Position numbers and translations under genes: made by a program | DNA from: DASYAE01 sp036501535 | GTDB lineage: Bacteria > Actinomycetota > Actinomycetes > Streptomycetales > Catenulisporaceae | Assembly: GCA_036501535.1 (NCBI GenBank) | Contig: DASYAE010000069.1 | Location: 1-43,215 of the forward strand | Direction of reading: 5' to 3' | Length of the DNA stretch: 43,215 nt | Shown here: positions 1 through 8,232 of the stretch, one piece after another | How positions within the stretch are numbered: position 1 is the first letter of the stretch | Layout of the letters: every line of letters begins with the position of its first letter | Notes under the pieces: generated by a model | What the model was told of the DNA's origin: nothing | Databases searched by the model: none | What the model saw: the letters and a program-made list of their open reading frames with translations, nothing else

Positions 1-429
1 GAATCTACCGCGCCCTCAGAAACCGCTGATCCCGCGGATCCTGCCCCAATCCCCAGCCCAGCCTTCCCCCCAATTCCGGACGGCTGCCTGGAGACCTGCT
101 ACGACCAACTGGTTCCCGCCACCCCCATCATGCGGAAATCCGCCGCAGCACTCCACCTCACCCTCACCCCCACCGGCGACCCGCTCACCCTCAACGGCCA
201 GCCCATCGACCAGAACCCCGACGCTCGCCTAGCCAGCCGAGCCCAACACATCGCCCTGAACTTCCTACACCGGCAATGCACGTACTCAGGCTGCAGCAGG
301 CCAGCCTTATGGTCTCTACATGCCCACCATAAGATCCCGTACTCCGCAGGCGGACCCACCACACTCGACAACATGACGTCACTGTGCTCGCAACATCACG
401 TGCTCACCCACCAGAGTGATGCCGCGTGA
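1..429 (+). CDS. HNH endonuclease domain protein, C-terminal part (5' end outside window)
   Basis: The reading frame is open from the first base of the window, so only the C-terminal 142 residues are present. A proline-rich stretch (about residues 1-35) leads into a segment ending in a typical HNH nuclease core: two Cys of a CxxxxC knuckle (CTYSGC), then HAHHKIPYSAGG, the conserved Asn of TLDNM, and LCSQHH. This layout matches the C-terminal HNH domain of the DUF222/13E12-repeat proteins that are abundant in actinobacteria. The family is a metal-dependent DNA nuclease by fold; its biological role is mostly unknown. A strong inverted repeat lies about 80 bases after the stop. The domain call is secure, but the rest of the protein cannot be judged here. 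Confidence 0.85.
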   Translation, partial: ESTAPSETADPADPAPIPSPAFPPIPDGCLETCYDQLVPATPIMRKSAAALHLTLTPTGDPLTLNGQPIDQNPDARLASRAQHIALNFLHRQCTYSGCSRPALWSLHAHHKIPYSAGGPTTLDNMTSLCSQHHVLTHQSDAA

Positions 430-845
430 GGCACATTCCTGCCGCACCCGCCGAACCAAATCGGACCGCCCTCGCTTGCCGGGCGAAGCCCACCACTCGG
501 GCGAGGGCGGGGGCTCTCTGCGTCGGGCAGGCGCAGCCCGCATCAGTTCTTGGGTGGGTATACAAACACGATTCACCGTTTGTATACCCACCCAAGAACT
601 GATACGCCTTTAGGTGACCGACGCAGAGAGCCCCCAACCGACCTGATCAGACACAGAATAACCCCAACACACCCCACCCAACCCGCCGCCCCCCCATCTC
701 AGCGGAGGGCCCGCCGGAGGCGATTTTGATCTTCCCGCCAAGCCAAACCTACTGAGACAGCCCGCCCGAAAAGCAGTCGCCTCGGCTCGGTCAGTGCGCT
801 AAGTTCACCGGGTCGCGCGCGCCCTGATCGATAAGGAGACCGTGC
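430..845. other. Gene-free stretch holding a nested inverted repeat
   Basis: No credible coding sequence is visible in these 416 bases. The left half holds the long palindrome described separately. The right half is C-rich, low-complexity DNA (about 660-700) followed by the leader of the SDR gene. The SDR ribosome-binding site AAGGAG lies at 833-838. A weak TTGATC at 726-731 could be a -35 element, but no good -10 partner is seen. Confidence 0.6.
509..635. repeat. Nested perfect inverted repeat, 127 bp, able to form a long cruciform or hairpin
   Basis: The inner arms are 26 bp and fully complementary (542-567 against 578-603), around a 10-base loop at 568-577. The outer arms are 18 bp and also fully complementary (509-526 against 618-635). 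The 14-15 bases between inner and outer arms pair poorly. The inner arms contain GGGTGGGTATACAAAC. This is much longer than a normal intrinsic terminator and has no U-tract. It may be a MITE-like or REP-like element, or the remnant of a mobile element. It could also end transcription of the HNH gene. Confidence 0.85.
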
Positions 846-1679
846 ATGACCGAGTCGAATCGGGATGCGGACCTGAACCTGAGCGCTCACGTGGCCATCG
901 TCACGGGGGCCAACCACGGCATCGGTGCGGCGACCGCGTTGGCATTGGCGCGGCGCGGGGTATCGGTTCTGGTCACGTACTTTCGGGTGGAGGACGCCCC
1001 GGATCCGGGCAGTCCGGTGGCGTATCGCAGTAACCGGGCCAAGGATGCGACTGAGGTGCTGGAGAGCATCAAGGCGGCCGGCGGCACGGGATACGCGGTC
1101 GAAGCCGATCTGTCCGATGCCGCGACGCCGGCCCGGCTCTTCGATCTCGCGCAGCGGGAGATGGGCGCGGTGGACATCCTGGTCAACAACGCCACCGGAT
1201 GGCTGGCTGACACGTTCAAGGCGCAGGCGCGCGACCGGTTCGGCAGGAGTCTGACACCCGTATCAGCCGAGACGTTCGACCGGCAGTTCGGCATCGATGC
1301 CCGAGGCGGCGCCATGATGATCGCCGAGTTCGCCCGGCGGCACCTGGAGCGCGGCGCCTCGTGGGGGCGCATCATCTCGCTGACGTCGGGTGAGGGCCGG
1401 GGATTCCCCGAGGAGGTCTCCTACGGCGCGGCGAAGGCGGCGCTGACCGGCTACACCCTTGCCGCGGCCGCAGAGCTCTACGACGCCGGGATCACCGCGA
1501 ACGTCGTCTATCCGCCGGTGACCGACACCGGCTGGGTGACGCAGGAGGTGCGCGACGCGGTCGCTGCGAGCAACGAACTGATGCACGTGGCCCAGCCGGG
1601 CGACGTCGCGGACGTGATCGCCTATCTGTGCGAGGACCGGGCCTGGCTGATCAACCGCAATGTCCTCGTGCTGCGATAG
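846..1679 (+). CDS. Short-chain dehydrogenase/reductase (SDR)
   Basis: This is a 277-residue classical SDR, an NAD(P)-dependent cytosolic oxidoreductase of unknown substrate. The cofactor loop TGANHGIG is at residues 20-27 and the NNAT motif is near 114. The catalytic Ser lies near 181 (SLTSGEG), with Tyr193 and Lys197 in YGAAK. Length is slightly above the usual 250 because of a loop at residues 48-65 (RVEDAPDPGSPVAYRS) and another near 125-140. The start is fixed by AAGGAG seven bases upstream. The gene ends 6 bp from the convergent dioxygenase gene, so it is not part of the glycan operon. The nearest relatives would be 3-oxoacyl-ACP reductase-like SDRs, but substrate cannot be read from sequence. 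Confidence 0.85.
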   Translation: MTESNRDADLNLSAHVAIVTGANHGIGAATALALARRGVSVLVTYFRVEDAPDPGSPVAYRSNRAKDATEVLESIKAAGGTGYAVEADLSDAATPARLFDLAQREMGAVDILVNNATGWLADTFKAQARDRFGRSLTPVSAETFDRQFGIDARGGAMMIAEFARRHLERGASWGRIISLTSGEGRGFPEEVSYGAAKAALTGYTLAAAAELYDAGITANVVYPPVTDTGWVTQEVRDAVAASNELMHVAQPGDVADVIAYLCEDRAWLINRNVLVLR

Positions 1680-1685
1680 TCGTCG

Positions 1686-2549
1686 TCACCTTGACGGCCA
1701 CAGCTGCGGGCAGATCCGCGGGTCGGCGTAGTCGGAGGTGCCGTCGTCTGCGCGGCGGCGGACCAGGCGGTCGTTGCCGTGGCTCGCGGTTCCAGGGCCG
1801 GGGCGGTGACGGTTGTCGGCGGGCTGTAGGTGGATGGCGAGTGAGCGGCGCGGCCCGGCGGCGTGGTTGGGGCCTGAGCCGTGCACGGTGCGGCAGTGGT
1901 GGAAGCTGACCTGGCCGCGGCGCATGCGGGTGGGGCGGATGTCGAGGGTGTGGCCCTGCCGGGTGATCTCCTTCTCCAGGGCGGCCAGGTCCTGGGAGAA
2001 GAAGTCGAGGCCTGAGACGTCCCAGCGGTGGCTGCCGGCCAGGAACGAGACCGAGCCGCCGGCCTCGTCCACGTCGTGGAAGCCGACCCAGGCGGTGAGC
2101 ATCTCCTCGCTGCTGCACGACTGCCAGTACTGGCGGTCGGTGTGCCAGCCGACGTTCGCGGCTGTGCCCGGGGCGTCTACGGGCTTGTACAGCAGCTGGT
2201 CGTGCCATAGCCGGATGCCGTCGACGCCCGAGAGCCGGGCGGCGGTGGCGGCGATCAGCGGCTGGGCCACGAGGTGGGCAAGTTCGTGTACGTGCAGGGA
2301 CGCGTAGTCGTTCTTGCGCAGTCCTTCTGCTGGAGGGGCGGCCCAGGTGCCGTCCTCGTCCGGGGTGTCCAGGTCGCCCGCGTAGTAGCGCTGCATGCCG
2401 CGCTCCGCGGCGTCCAGGACGGCGGGCGGAAGGATCACCGGGGAGATCCAGAACCCGTGTTCGCGGTAGGACGCGATGTCGTCGGGGCCGGGGAGCAGGG
2501 TCGGGTCGACGGCGGTCGTGGTCGTGGTCGTGGTCTTGGTCGTTGTCAT
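1686..2549 (-). CDS. Phytanoyl-CoA dioxygenase (PhyH) family protein, last gene of the sugar operon
   Basis: A 287-residue Fe(II)/2-oxoglutarate-dependent dioxygenase-like protein. The iron-binding facial triad is visible as HTD at residues 136-138 and His223 in VHGSGPN. Arg234/235 is positioned to bind the 2-oxoglutarate carboxylate. The N-terminus is a run of threonines (residues 2-12) encoded by near-identical ACC/ACG triplets, a possible slippage tract. The ATG overlaps the stop of the upstream PhyH gene (ATGA), so the two are probably translationally coupled. The family hydroxylates acyl-CoAs, amino acids and natural-product scaffolds. Its place in a sugar operon suggests hydroxylation or oxidative removal of a group from a sugar or cyclitol, but this is inference. 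It shares only the fold motifs with its neighbour and is not a recent duplicate. Confidence 0.88.
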   Translation of the reverse strand: MTTTKTTTTTTTAVDPTLLPGPDDIASYREHGFWISPVILPPAVLDAAERGMQRYYAGDLDTPDEDGTWAAPPAEGLRKNDYASLHVHELAHLVAQPLIAATAARLSGVDGIRLWHDQLLYKPVDAPGTAANVGWHTDRQYWQSCSSEEMLTAWVGFHDVDEAGGSVSFLAGSHRWDVSGLDFFSQDLAALEKEITRQGHTLDIRPTRMRRGQVSFHHCRTVHGSGPNHAAGPRRSLAIHLQPADNRHRPGPGTASHGNDRLVRRRADDGTSDYADPRICPQLWPSR

Positions 2550-3325
2550 GTCGAGGCTCCGGCGAATGCGTAGTGCCGAGCCGGGTCGAATGTCGGCCAG
2601 GGCTGATATGCGTTGGCTCCCGGCTCGCCGCGCAGGTGGAAGGCGCTCGGGTAGGGCTGCTCGTCGCCGGTGATGCGGGTCGAGGTGGGGATGTAGCGGA
2701 TGGTCAGCCCGCATCGGCGGTTCGGCGAGGTGTTTGCGTTGCTGCCGTGCACGATGTTCGGATGGTGCACCTCGACGTCGCCGGGGGCCAGCACCATGTC
2801 GGCGGCCGCCGATTCGTCGACCTCGACCGCGATCTCTGCGCCGAGCACGTTGTCCACGGCCGTGTTGGCGCGGATCGCCTCGATCTCGCCGCGGTGGCTG
2901 CCGGGGATCAGCCGCACGCAGCCGTTTTCGGGCGTCGAGTGGTCGACCGCCAGCCAGAGGGTGACCACCCGCATCGGCTCGAGCGGCCAGAACGCGGAGT
3001 CCTGGTGCCAGAGCACCGGCTGCCCGGAGTACGGCGGCTTGCTGATGTAGTGCGAGGCGAACAGCGCGATGTCCGGGCCGATGAAGAGCTGTGCGATGTC
3101 CAGCAGCCGGTCGTCGGAGATCAGCCGCAGCCAGAACGGGTCGTCGCGCAGCAGCGTGTGGCCGAGCTGTTCGGGTCGCAGGTCCGGGTGCCGCCGCTCG
3201 AGCCACTCGACGTGGCCGGCCGCCTCCCGCACCAGGTCCGGGTCGACGACGCCGCGGAAGATCGCGTAGCCGTCGCGGTCGAAACGGTCGAGGACTGAAG
3301 CTGTGTCTGTGCCTGTCTCGGTCAT
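2546..3325 (-). CDS. Phytanoyl-CoA dioxygenase (PhyH) family protein
   Basis: A 259-residue PhyH-type Fe(II)/2-oxoglutarate dioxygenase. His107 and Asp109 (LWHQDSAFW) and His193 (IVHGSNANTS) form the expected iron site, and Arg203/204 would hold the co-substrate. The PGSHRG and PGDVEVHHP segments are typical of the family. The ATG overlaps the stop of the upstream glycosidase-like gene (ATGA), and its own stop overlaps the next PhyH gene in the same way. The substrate is unknown. Two different PhyH enzymes in series after two Gfo/Idh/MocA oxidoreductases suggest a multi-step modification of an imported sugar. An alternative is ectoine-hydroxylase-like action on a compatible solute, but no ectoine genes are nearby. 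Confidence 0.9.
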   Translation of the reverse strand: MTETGTDTASVLDRFDRDGYAIFRGVVDPDLVREAAGHVEWLERRHPDLRPEQLGHTLLRDDPFWLRLISDDRLLDIAQLFIGPDIALFASHYISKPPYSGQPVLWHQDSAFWPLEPMRVVTLWLAVDHSTPENGCVRLIPGSHRGEIEAIRANTAVDNVLGAEIAVEVDESAAADMVLAPGDVEVHHPNIVHGSNANTSPNRRCGLTIRYIPTSTRITGDEQPYPSAFHLRGEPGANAYQPWPTFDPARHYAFAGAST

Positions 3326-5343
3326 CGGACTCCTTCGAGGATGCGCAGCGGGACCGGTGCCCCGGCGTGGATTGTTCGGCCGTCGACCGACGCCTCGAGG
3401 CGCCCGGGCGCGAGTTCGAGGTCGATCTCGTGGCCGCGGTAGCGCAGCCCGTGCAGCCCGAGGCGTCCGGGCAGCCAGGCGGCGGGCGCCAGGTCGAGGG
3501 CGCCGTCGAGTTGCGGGCGCAGCCCGGCCAGTCCGAAGACGACGGCCTCGACGCCGGCGAGCCCGGCGATGATGTTGGCGCGGCGGTTGCGCATCGGCGC
3601 GGCCGGGCGGTCGCAGCAGTGCTCCTGCGGGAAGTACGGGAACTGCCCGCCGAGCCACAGCACCCGGCGCAGCACGTCCCAGGCCAGGCGCGGCTCGCCC
3701 TGCTCCCACAGGGTCTGGGCCAGCTGCGGCGCCTCGCCGGTGTAGGCGCCGCCGCCGGACCAGTCCATGTCGCCGAGCTCGTAGTGCAGCCGGTCCTCGG
3801 CCGAGACGCTGCTGACCCCGTAGGGGCCGAGGAACGCGCCGTCGCGCAGGTGGGCCAGCAGCGCCGCGGCCATCGGCGGGGTGCAGGCTCCCGCCCGCAG
3901 CGCGTCAAAGGCCTGAATCGAGTAGGCGAGTTCGGTGTGCCCGTCGGGGTAGCGGCTACGGAACCAGCCCGCCTCCGGGTCCCACAGCTCCTGCGCCACC
4001 GCCTTGAGGATGCGCCCGGCCTGTTCGCGCAGGGCCGCGGACGGCACCGGGGCGCCGCTCACCTCGGCCAGTTCGGCCAGCAGGTCCAGGCTCCAGGCGC
4101 GTTCGGCGTTGGGGCTGGCGACGATGTGCTCCCAGCCGGCGGTGCGCATCTCCAGCAGGTTGGGCTGGTCGCCGTAGTCGCGCAGCTCCCCCACGGCCTC
4201 GAAGCGGTCGGCGAGCTGGGTCTCGGTCTGGTGCAGCCGGGCCGCCAGGTCGGGGCTGATGCCGTCGTGGCAGGCCGCGGCATACGCGAGCATGACGAGC
4301 GACCAGGCGCTGTAGGCGTATGCGACGCCGGTGCCGCTGCCGTCTGGCGCGATGGCGTAGTGGTCTGTCAGATCGGCCTCAAGCATCGCCTCTATGATAT
4401 CGATAACATGGCGGCTGAGCATTAACGAAAGTGTGTGCGGGGCGTAACCGCCGGTGTCCCAGGCGTAGGCGCACATCGCACCGCCGTCAATGCCCGACGT
4501 GGCGGGAAATGGGACAGTGGCGAAGGACGGGTTGTCCCACAGACAGACCAGGCCGCTCGCGAGTGCGCGCCGGTAGTACTCCTCGAGCCCGGGGATGTCG
4601 GTCTCCAGCCGCGGCACCCGTTCCAGCGCCCGGGCCGTGCGGCCGCCGACCACGGCACGGGACTGCTCGGCCCACTCGCCGAGCCGCCCGTCCGAACGGC
4701 CGCGGTCGAGCAGCACCGCGAGTTCGAAGACGGATTCGTCGTCCGGGCCGGGCGTCGCGGTCAGCGGGCCGTGCACCAGTGTCGTTTTGGACTGTGCTGT
4801 TCCGGACTGCGCTGTCCCAGGTTGTGCTGCCCCCGGCTGCGCTATCTCGGGTTCGGGCTGCATCCATCCCCACGCCGCCAGCGGGATCTCGCCGACCGGA
4901 CCGGTCGTCAGCTCGGGCAGCACCCTCAAGGTCAGGGCCCTGTCGGACCTGTTGCGCACGGCGATGCGCAGCACGTAGCCGGGACGCCCGTGCAGCGCGG
5001 TCAGCTCTGAGCGCACCTGCAGCGAGACCAGCCGGCCCTCGTGCCGGCGGTGGTAGGTGCCGCGCCGCTCGATCCCGTCCAGCCGCCAGGTCCCGCCCTG
5101 CGGAAGCAGCACGATGCTGTGCATGCCGTGGGCGCCGGTGTCGGCGATGCGCACCCCGTCCGCCTCGATCTGCACGGACAGCCGATCGCGCGGCGCAGCA
5201 TAGGGCGGCGCATAGCAGGCGCCTGCTCCGCACACCGTGGTCGGCACGGCCGCGACGGTGGACCACCCGCTCGTGGTCCACAGCGTCTCCGCGCCGCTGC
5301 GCCGCAGATCGAAGTCGAAGTCAGAGGTCTGGTACCCACTCAC
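3322..5343 (-). CDS. Six-hairpin ((alpha/alpha)6-barrel) glycosidase-like protein
   Basis: A 673-residue protein with no signal peptide, so probably cytosolic. The N-terminal third is beta-rich (a beta-sandwich like those preceding many (alpha/alpha)6 glycosidases). The C-terminal part from about residue 230 is helical, with clustered Trp/Tyr/Asp segments (YAWDTGGYAPH, ELGDMDWSGGGAYTGEAPQ, LWLGGQFPYFPQEHCCD) typical of GH63/GH37/GH95-like six-hairpin enzymes. I could not pin down the catalytic acids or an exact family. The start is GTG, chosen because it overlaps the upstream stop (GTGA). A 15-bp tandem repeat encodes an AQPGA/AQSGT pentapeptide ladder between the two domains. It probably trims an imported oligosaccharide before the oxidoreductases act. 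Confidence 0.75.
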   Translation of the reverse strand: MSGYQTSDFDFDLRRSGAETLWTTSGWSTVAAVPTTVCGAGACYAPPYAAPRDRLSVQIEADGVRIADTGAHGMHSIVLLPQGGTWRLDGIERRGTYHRRHEGRLVSLQVRSELTALHGRPGYVLRIAVRNRSDRALTLRVLPELTTGPVGEIPLAAWGWMQPEPEIAQPGAAQPGTAQSGTAQSKTTLVHGPLTATPGPDDESVFELAVLLDRGRSDGRLGEWAEQSRAVVGGRTARALERVPRLETDIPGLEEYYRRALASGLVCLWDNPSFATVPFPATSGIDGGAMCAYAWDTGGYAPHTLSLMLSRHVIDIIEAMLEADLTDHYAIAPDGSGTGVAYAYSAWSLVMLAYAAACHDGISPDLAARLHQTETQLADRFEAVGELRDYGDQPNLLEMRTAGWEHIVASPNAERAWSLDLLAELAEVSGAPVPSAALREQAGRILKAVAQELWDPEAGWFRSRYPDGHTELAYSIQAFDALRAGACTPPMAAALLAHLRDGAFLGPYGVSSVSAEDRLHYELGDMDWSGGGAYTGEAPQLAQTLWEQGEPRLAWDVLRRVLWLGGQFPYFPQEHCCDRPAAPMRNRRANIIAGLAGVEAVVFGLAGLRPQLDGALDLAPAAWLPGRLGLHGLRYRGHEIDLELAPGRLEASVDGRTIHAGAPVPLRILEGVR
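4789..4848 (-). repeat. 15-bp tandem repeat (four units) inside the glycosidase-like gene
   Basis: Four consecutive 15-bp units (4789-4803, 4804-4818, 4819-4833, 4834-4848) diverge mainly at third positions. Read on the coding strand they give the pentapeptide series AQPGA, AQPGT, AQSGT, AQSKT. The tract lies in the linker between the beta domain and the helical barrel. It resembles a tract in the nucleosidase gene at 26422-26476. Confidence 0.85.
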
Positions 5344-6329
5344 AGGCTGATCTCTCGTTTCTGCTGCGCAGACAGGTAGGCCGCGAGGATGACCTTGAGC
5401 ACGTCGGTGCCCTCTTCGTGGGTGTGCACCGGGCGCGCCCCGTCCCGGACGCGGCGCACGAAGTCGGCGCACACGGCCGGGACCGAGTCGGTCGCCGGGA
5501 ATTCGAGCACTGAGGCGGCCTCGCCGCGCGGCTTGTAGTGCAGCGTCGTGCCGTCGCTCCACAGGCTGCCCTTCTCGCCGACGACCGAGAACTTCTCGGT
5601 GAACGGCGCCGCCTCGTAGGCCCAACTGGTGACCACCTCGCCGACGGCGCCGTCGGCGAAGCGCACCAGAACCCGGGCGGAGTCCTCGCCCTGCATGAAC
5701 GAGAGCCGGTGCGTGCTGAGCATCGCGGTGACCGCGGCCGGCCGGGCGGCGGCGAGGTAGAGCAGCAGGTAGGCGGGGTGGTATCCGGTGTCGATCAGCT
5801 CGCCGCCGCCGCTGGTGGCCGCGTTCGCGCGCCAGCCCATCGTCGCGGGGTCGAAGTCGTTGAAGAAGCTGTCGGTGGTCCGCAGCTCGTAGACGCGGCC
5901 CAGCGCGCCGGAGTCGATCAGCTCGCGGGCGTGGGCGACCGCGGGCAGGGTGAGCTGGTTGTGCGCGCACATCACGGTGATCCCCGCGGCTTCGACGGCC
6001 TCTGCGATCCGTGCGGCCTCGGCGAGGGTCAGGCACAGCGGCTTCTCGCACAGGACGTGCTTGCCGGCCTTGGCCGCGGCGATGATCGCGTCGGCGTGCA
6101 GGTGGTGCGGGAGGCAGATGTCGACGGCGTCGACGGGGGCCTCGTCCAGTAGCCGCTGGTAGGAGTCGAACACGCGGGCGCCGCCGGCCTGCTCCGCGCG
6201 CTCCGCCGCGATGCCGGGGTCCACGTCGGCGACCGCGGTGACAGTGGCCTGATCCGCGACGGCCAGGTAGCCGCGCAGGTGGGCGCGGGAGATGTTCCCG
6301 CAGCCGATCAGGCCGATGGAGAGGGTCAT
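5340..6329 (-). CDS. Gfo/Idh/MocA family NAD(P)-dependent oxidoreductase
   Basis: A 329-residue sugar- or cyclitol-dehydrogenase-like protein. The Rossmann domain starts with GLIGCGNISRAH (residues 6-17). The signature CEKP follows at 94-97, with Lys96 the expected catalytic lysine. The C-terminal domain has GGGELIDTGYH, where Asp180 and His184 are the usual active-site pair. The family oxidises or reduces hydroxyl groups on sugars, inositols and their derivatives. The ATG overlaps the stop of the second family member upstream (ATGA) and the stop overlaps the glycosidase start (GTGA). Two unlike members side by side often perform an oxidation/reduction pair that epimerises or activates a sugar. 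Substrate is not predictable. Confidence 0.92.
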   Translation of the reverse strand: MTLSIGLIGCGNISRAHLRGYLAVADQATVTAVADVDPGIAAERAEQAGGARVFDSYQRLLDEAPVDAVDICLPHHLHADAIIAAAKAGKHVLCEKPLCLTLAEAARIAEAVEAAGITVMCAHNQLTLPAVAHARELIDSGALGRVYELRTTDSFFNDFDPATMGWRANAATSGGGELIDTGYHPAYLLLYLAAARPAAVTAMLSTHRLSFMQGEDSARVLVRFADGAVGEVVTSWAYEAAPFTEKFSVVGEKGSLWSDGTTLHYKPRGEAASVLEFPATDSVPAVCADFVRRVRDGARPVHTHEEGTDVLKVILAAYLSAQQKREISL

Positions 6330-7300
6330 ATCAGGGTTCCTTCATCGTGGCTGTCGCTGGTGGCCGCGACCATCAGGCGGGTCAGGTCGAGGCCGAGGGC
6401 GAGGTTCTCCTCGTCCCGGGTGCCGTCGGCGATGTGGCGGACGAAGAGGTCGAAGGGGGTGCCGGTGCGCGGCGGCACGGGCAGCTCCCGCCACGCGCCG
6501 CCGTCCCCGGTGCTCAGCAGCAGCCGCGGCTCGGGCGTGCCGTACACCAGCGAGCCCGCGGTGCCGTGCAGCTCCATCGAGAACGGCGAGGCCGGCGCGG
6601 TGAACGACGCCTCCACCACGGCGAGCGCGCCGTCCGCACACCGCAGCACCGCCACCGCGTTGTCCTCGACGGCGTGCTCGGTGACGTGGCCGAACGAGGC
6701 GGTCACGGTCTGCGGCATGCGGCCGAGGAACAGCCGGGCCAGGTACATCGGGTGGCAGCCCAGGTCGATCAGGGCGCCGCCGGCGGTGGCGGCCGGGTCG
6801 TAGAAGTGCTCTGGCAGCCAGCCGGCGATCGAGCCTCCGTGCGCCAGCCGGACGCGGACCGCGGTCAGCTGCCCGAGCGCGCCCTCGGCCAGCACCCGGC
6901 GCACCGCCGTCGTGTAGCCCTCGTACAGCCGGGGCAGCGCGAGCATCAGCACGATGCCGGTCTTCTCGGCCGCCGCGACGATCTGCGCGCACTCGGCCTC
7001 GGTCGGGGCGAGCACCTTCTCGGTGAACACATGCTTGCCGGCGGCCGCGGCCGCGGTGATCACCTCGCGGTGCGCGGTGGTCGGGCAGGTGACCACCACG
7101 GCGTCCACGTCGTCGCGGGCGAGCAGCCCGCCGAGGTCCGGATGGAACGCGGCGCCGTACTCGGCGGCCCGCTCCCGCCCGCGGCCGGCGTCCTCGTCCC
7201 AGACGGCGACGACCTCGGTGTCAGGATTCTGTGCCGCCTGCCGGGCGTAGTCGGCGGCGTGCACGTGCCAGAAGCTCAGGATGGCGAGGCGCAATGGCAT
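6326..7300 (-). CDS. Gfo/Idh/MocA family oxidoreductase, divergent subtype
   Basis: A 324-residue family member that differs from its neighbour. The glycine-rich loop is replaced by SFWHVHAADYA (residues 9-19), the pattern of a subfamily with a His-rich nucleotide loop. The usual EKP is EKV (Glu94-Lys95-Val96). The C-terminal GGALIDLGCHPMYL keeps the Asp and His of the active site. The start ATG lies 12 bases after the stop of the permease gene. Family knowledge supports an NAD(P)-linked sugar dehydrogenase or reductase. The altered loop suggests different cofactor handling or a partner role for the downstream enzyme. It is likely transcribed from the SBP promoter. Confidence 0.9.
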   Translation of the reverse strand: MPLRLAILSFWHVHAADYARQAAQNPDTEVVAVWDEDAGRGRERAAEYGAAFHPDLGGLLARDDVDAVVVTCPTTAHREVITAAAAAGKHVFTEKVLAPTEAECAQIVAAAEKTGIVLMLALPRLYEGYTTAVRRVLAEGALGQLTAVRVRLAHGGSIAGWLPEHFYDPAATAGGALIDLGCHPMYLARLFLGRMPQTVTASFGHVTEHAVEDNAVAVLRCADGALAVVEASFTAPASPFSMELHGTAGSLVYGTPEPRLLLSTGDGGAWRELPVPPRTGTPFDLFVRHIADGTRDEENLALGLDLTRLMVAATSDSHDEGTLI

Positions 7301-7312
7301 AACAGTGTCTTT

Positions 7313-8215
7313 CTAGCCTTTGATGGCGCCGGCCAGGCCGTTGACGAAGTAGCGCTGCAGCAGCAGGAAGATCACCACGATCGGCACGAGGGTGATCACC
7401 GAGCCGGCGCAGACGAACGTCCACTGGGTGGAGTTCTCGCTCAGGAACGCGTACATCCCGACCGGCAGCGTGCGCAGGTCCGGCCGGGAGAGGGTGAACA
7501 CGAGCGGGACGAAGAAGCTGTTCCAGGCGCTGATGAAGGTGAACAGGCCCACCGTGGCGAGCATCGGCCCGGACAGCGGCAGCATCACCCGCCAGAAGGT
7601 CTGGTGGAAGCTGGCCCCGTCCACCTTGGCGGCGTCCTCGAGCCCTTTGTCCATCGTGGAGAAGTAGCCCATGAACAGGAACGTGGCGAAGACCAGGCCG
7701 CTGGAGGCCTGCACGATGATCACCGCCCACAGGGTGTTGAGCAGGTGGATCTCGCGCACGACGTCGAAGATCGGGATGATCGTGTAGCCGTGCGGCAGGA
7801 AGAGCGTCACCGAGATCAGGCCGATGCAGACCTTGCGGCCCGGGAAGCGGGTGCGGGCCAGCACATAGCCGCCCATCGAGGTGGCCAGCAGGGTCAGGAC
7901 GACCGCGCCGGCGGAGATTATCACGGTGTTGAAGAAGTAGCTGCCGAACGACGCCTCCTGCCAGGCGCTGCTGTAGTTGCCCGCGTGCACGCCGTCCGGC
8001 AGGGGGTTGAGCCCCTGGGAGAAGAACCCGTTGTCGCTCTTGAACGAGCTGCCCAGGGTCCACAGCAGCGGGAACAGCCAGAGCAGCCCGCCGACCAGCA
8101 GCACGATGTGGGTCAGCGGCCTGCGCGGGGACCTGCCCCGCGGCCTGCCGCCGTCCCGGCGCGCGGACGTGCCGCGGCGCGGTGCGCGGTCGCGGGCGGA
8201 GACCAGGATCGCCAT
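7313..8215 (-). CDS. Carbohydrate ABC transporter permease (MalG/CUT1 type)
   Basis: A 300-residue inner-membrane permease with an Arg-rich cytosolic N-terminus (residues 8-35) and about six membrane segments beginning near residue 37 (IVLLVGGLLWLFPLLWTL). The cytosolic coupling loop is EDAAKVDGASFHQTFWRVMLP, the EAA-like motif of CUT1 permeases, which contacts the ATPase. It follows the MalF-type permease by 17 bases. No ATPase gene is present. In actinobacteria such systems commonly share a general ATPase (MsiK) encoded elsewhere. The likely substrate is an oligosaccharide released by the nearby GH5/GH43 enzymes. Confidence 0.95.
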   Translation of the reverse strand: MAILVSARDRAPRRGTSARRDGGRPRGRSPRRPLTHIVLLVGGLLWLFPLLWTLGSSFKSDNGFFSQGLNPLPDGVHAGNYSSAWQEASFGSYFFNTVIISAGAVVLTLLATSMGGYVLARTRFPGRKVCIGLISVTLFLPHGYTIIPIFDVVREIHLLNTLWAVIIVQASSGLVFATFLFMGYFSTMDKGLEDAAKVDGASFHQTFWRVMLPLSGPMLATVGLFTFISAWNSFFVPLVFTLSRPDLRTLPVGMYAFLSENSTQWTFVCAGSVITLVPIVVIFLLLQRYFVNGLAGAIKG

Positions 8216-8232
8216 GTCGCTCCTCCTATCTC

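Noticed and set aside
509..635. Ordinary rho-independent terminator
   Set aside because: Nested perfect arms spanning 127 bp with a gap between two paired layers and no T-tract exceed what a terminator needs; terminator activity remains possible as a side effect.
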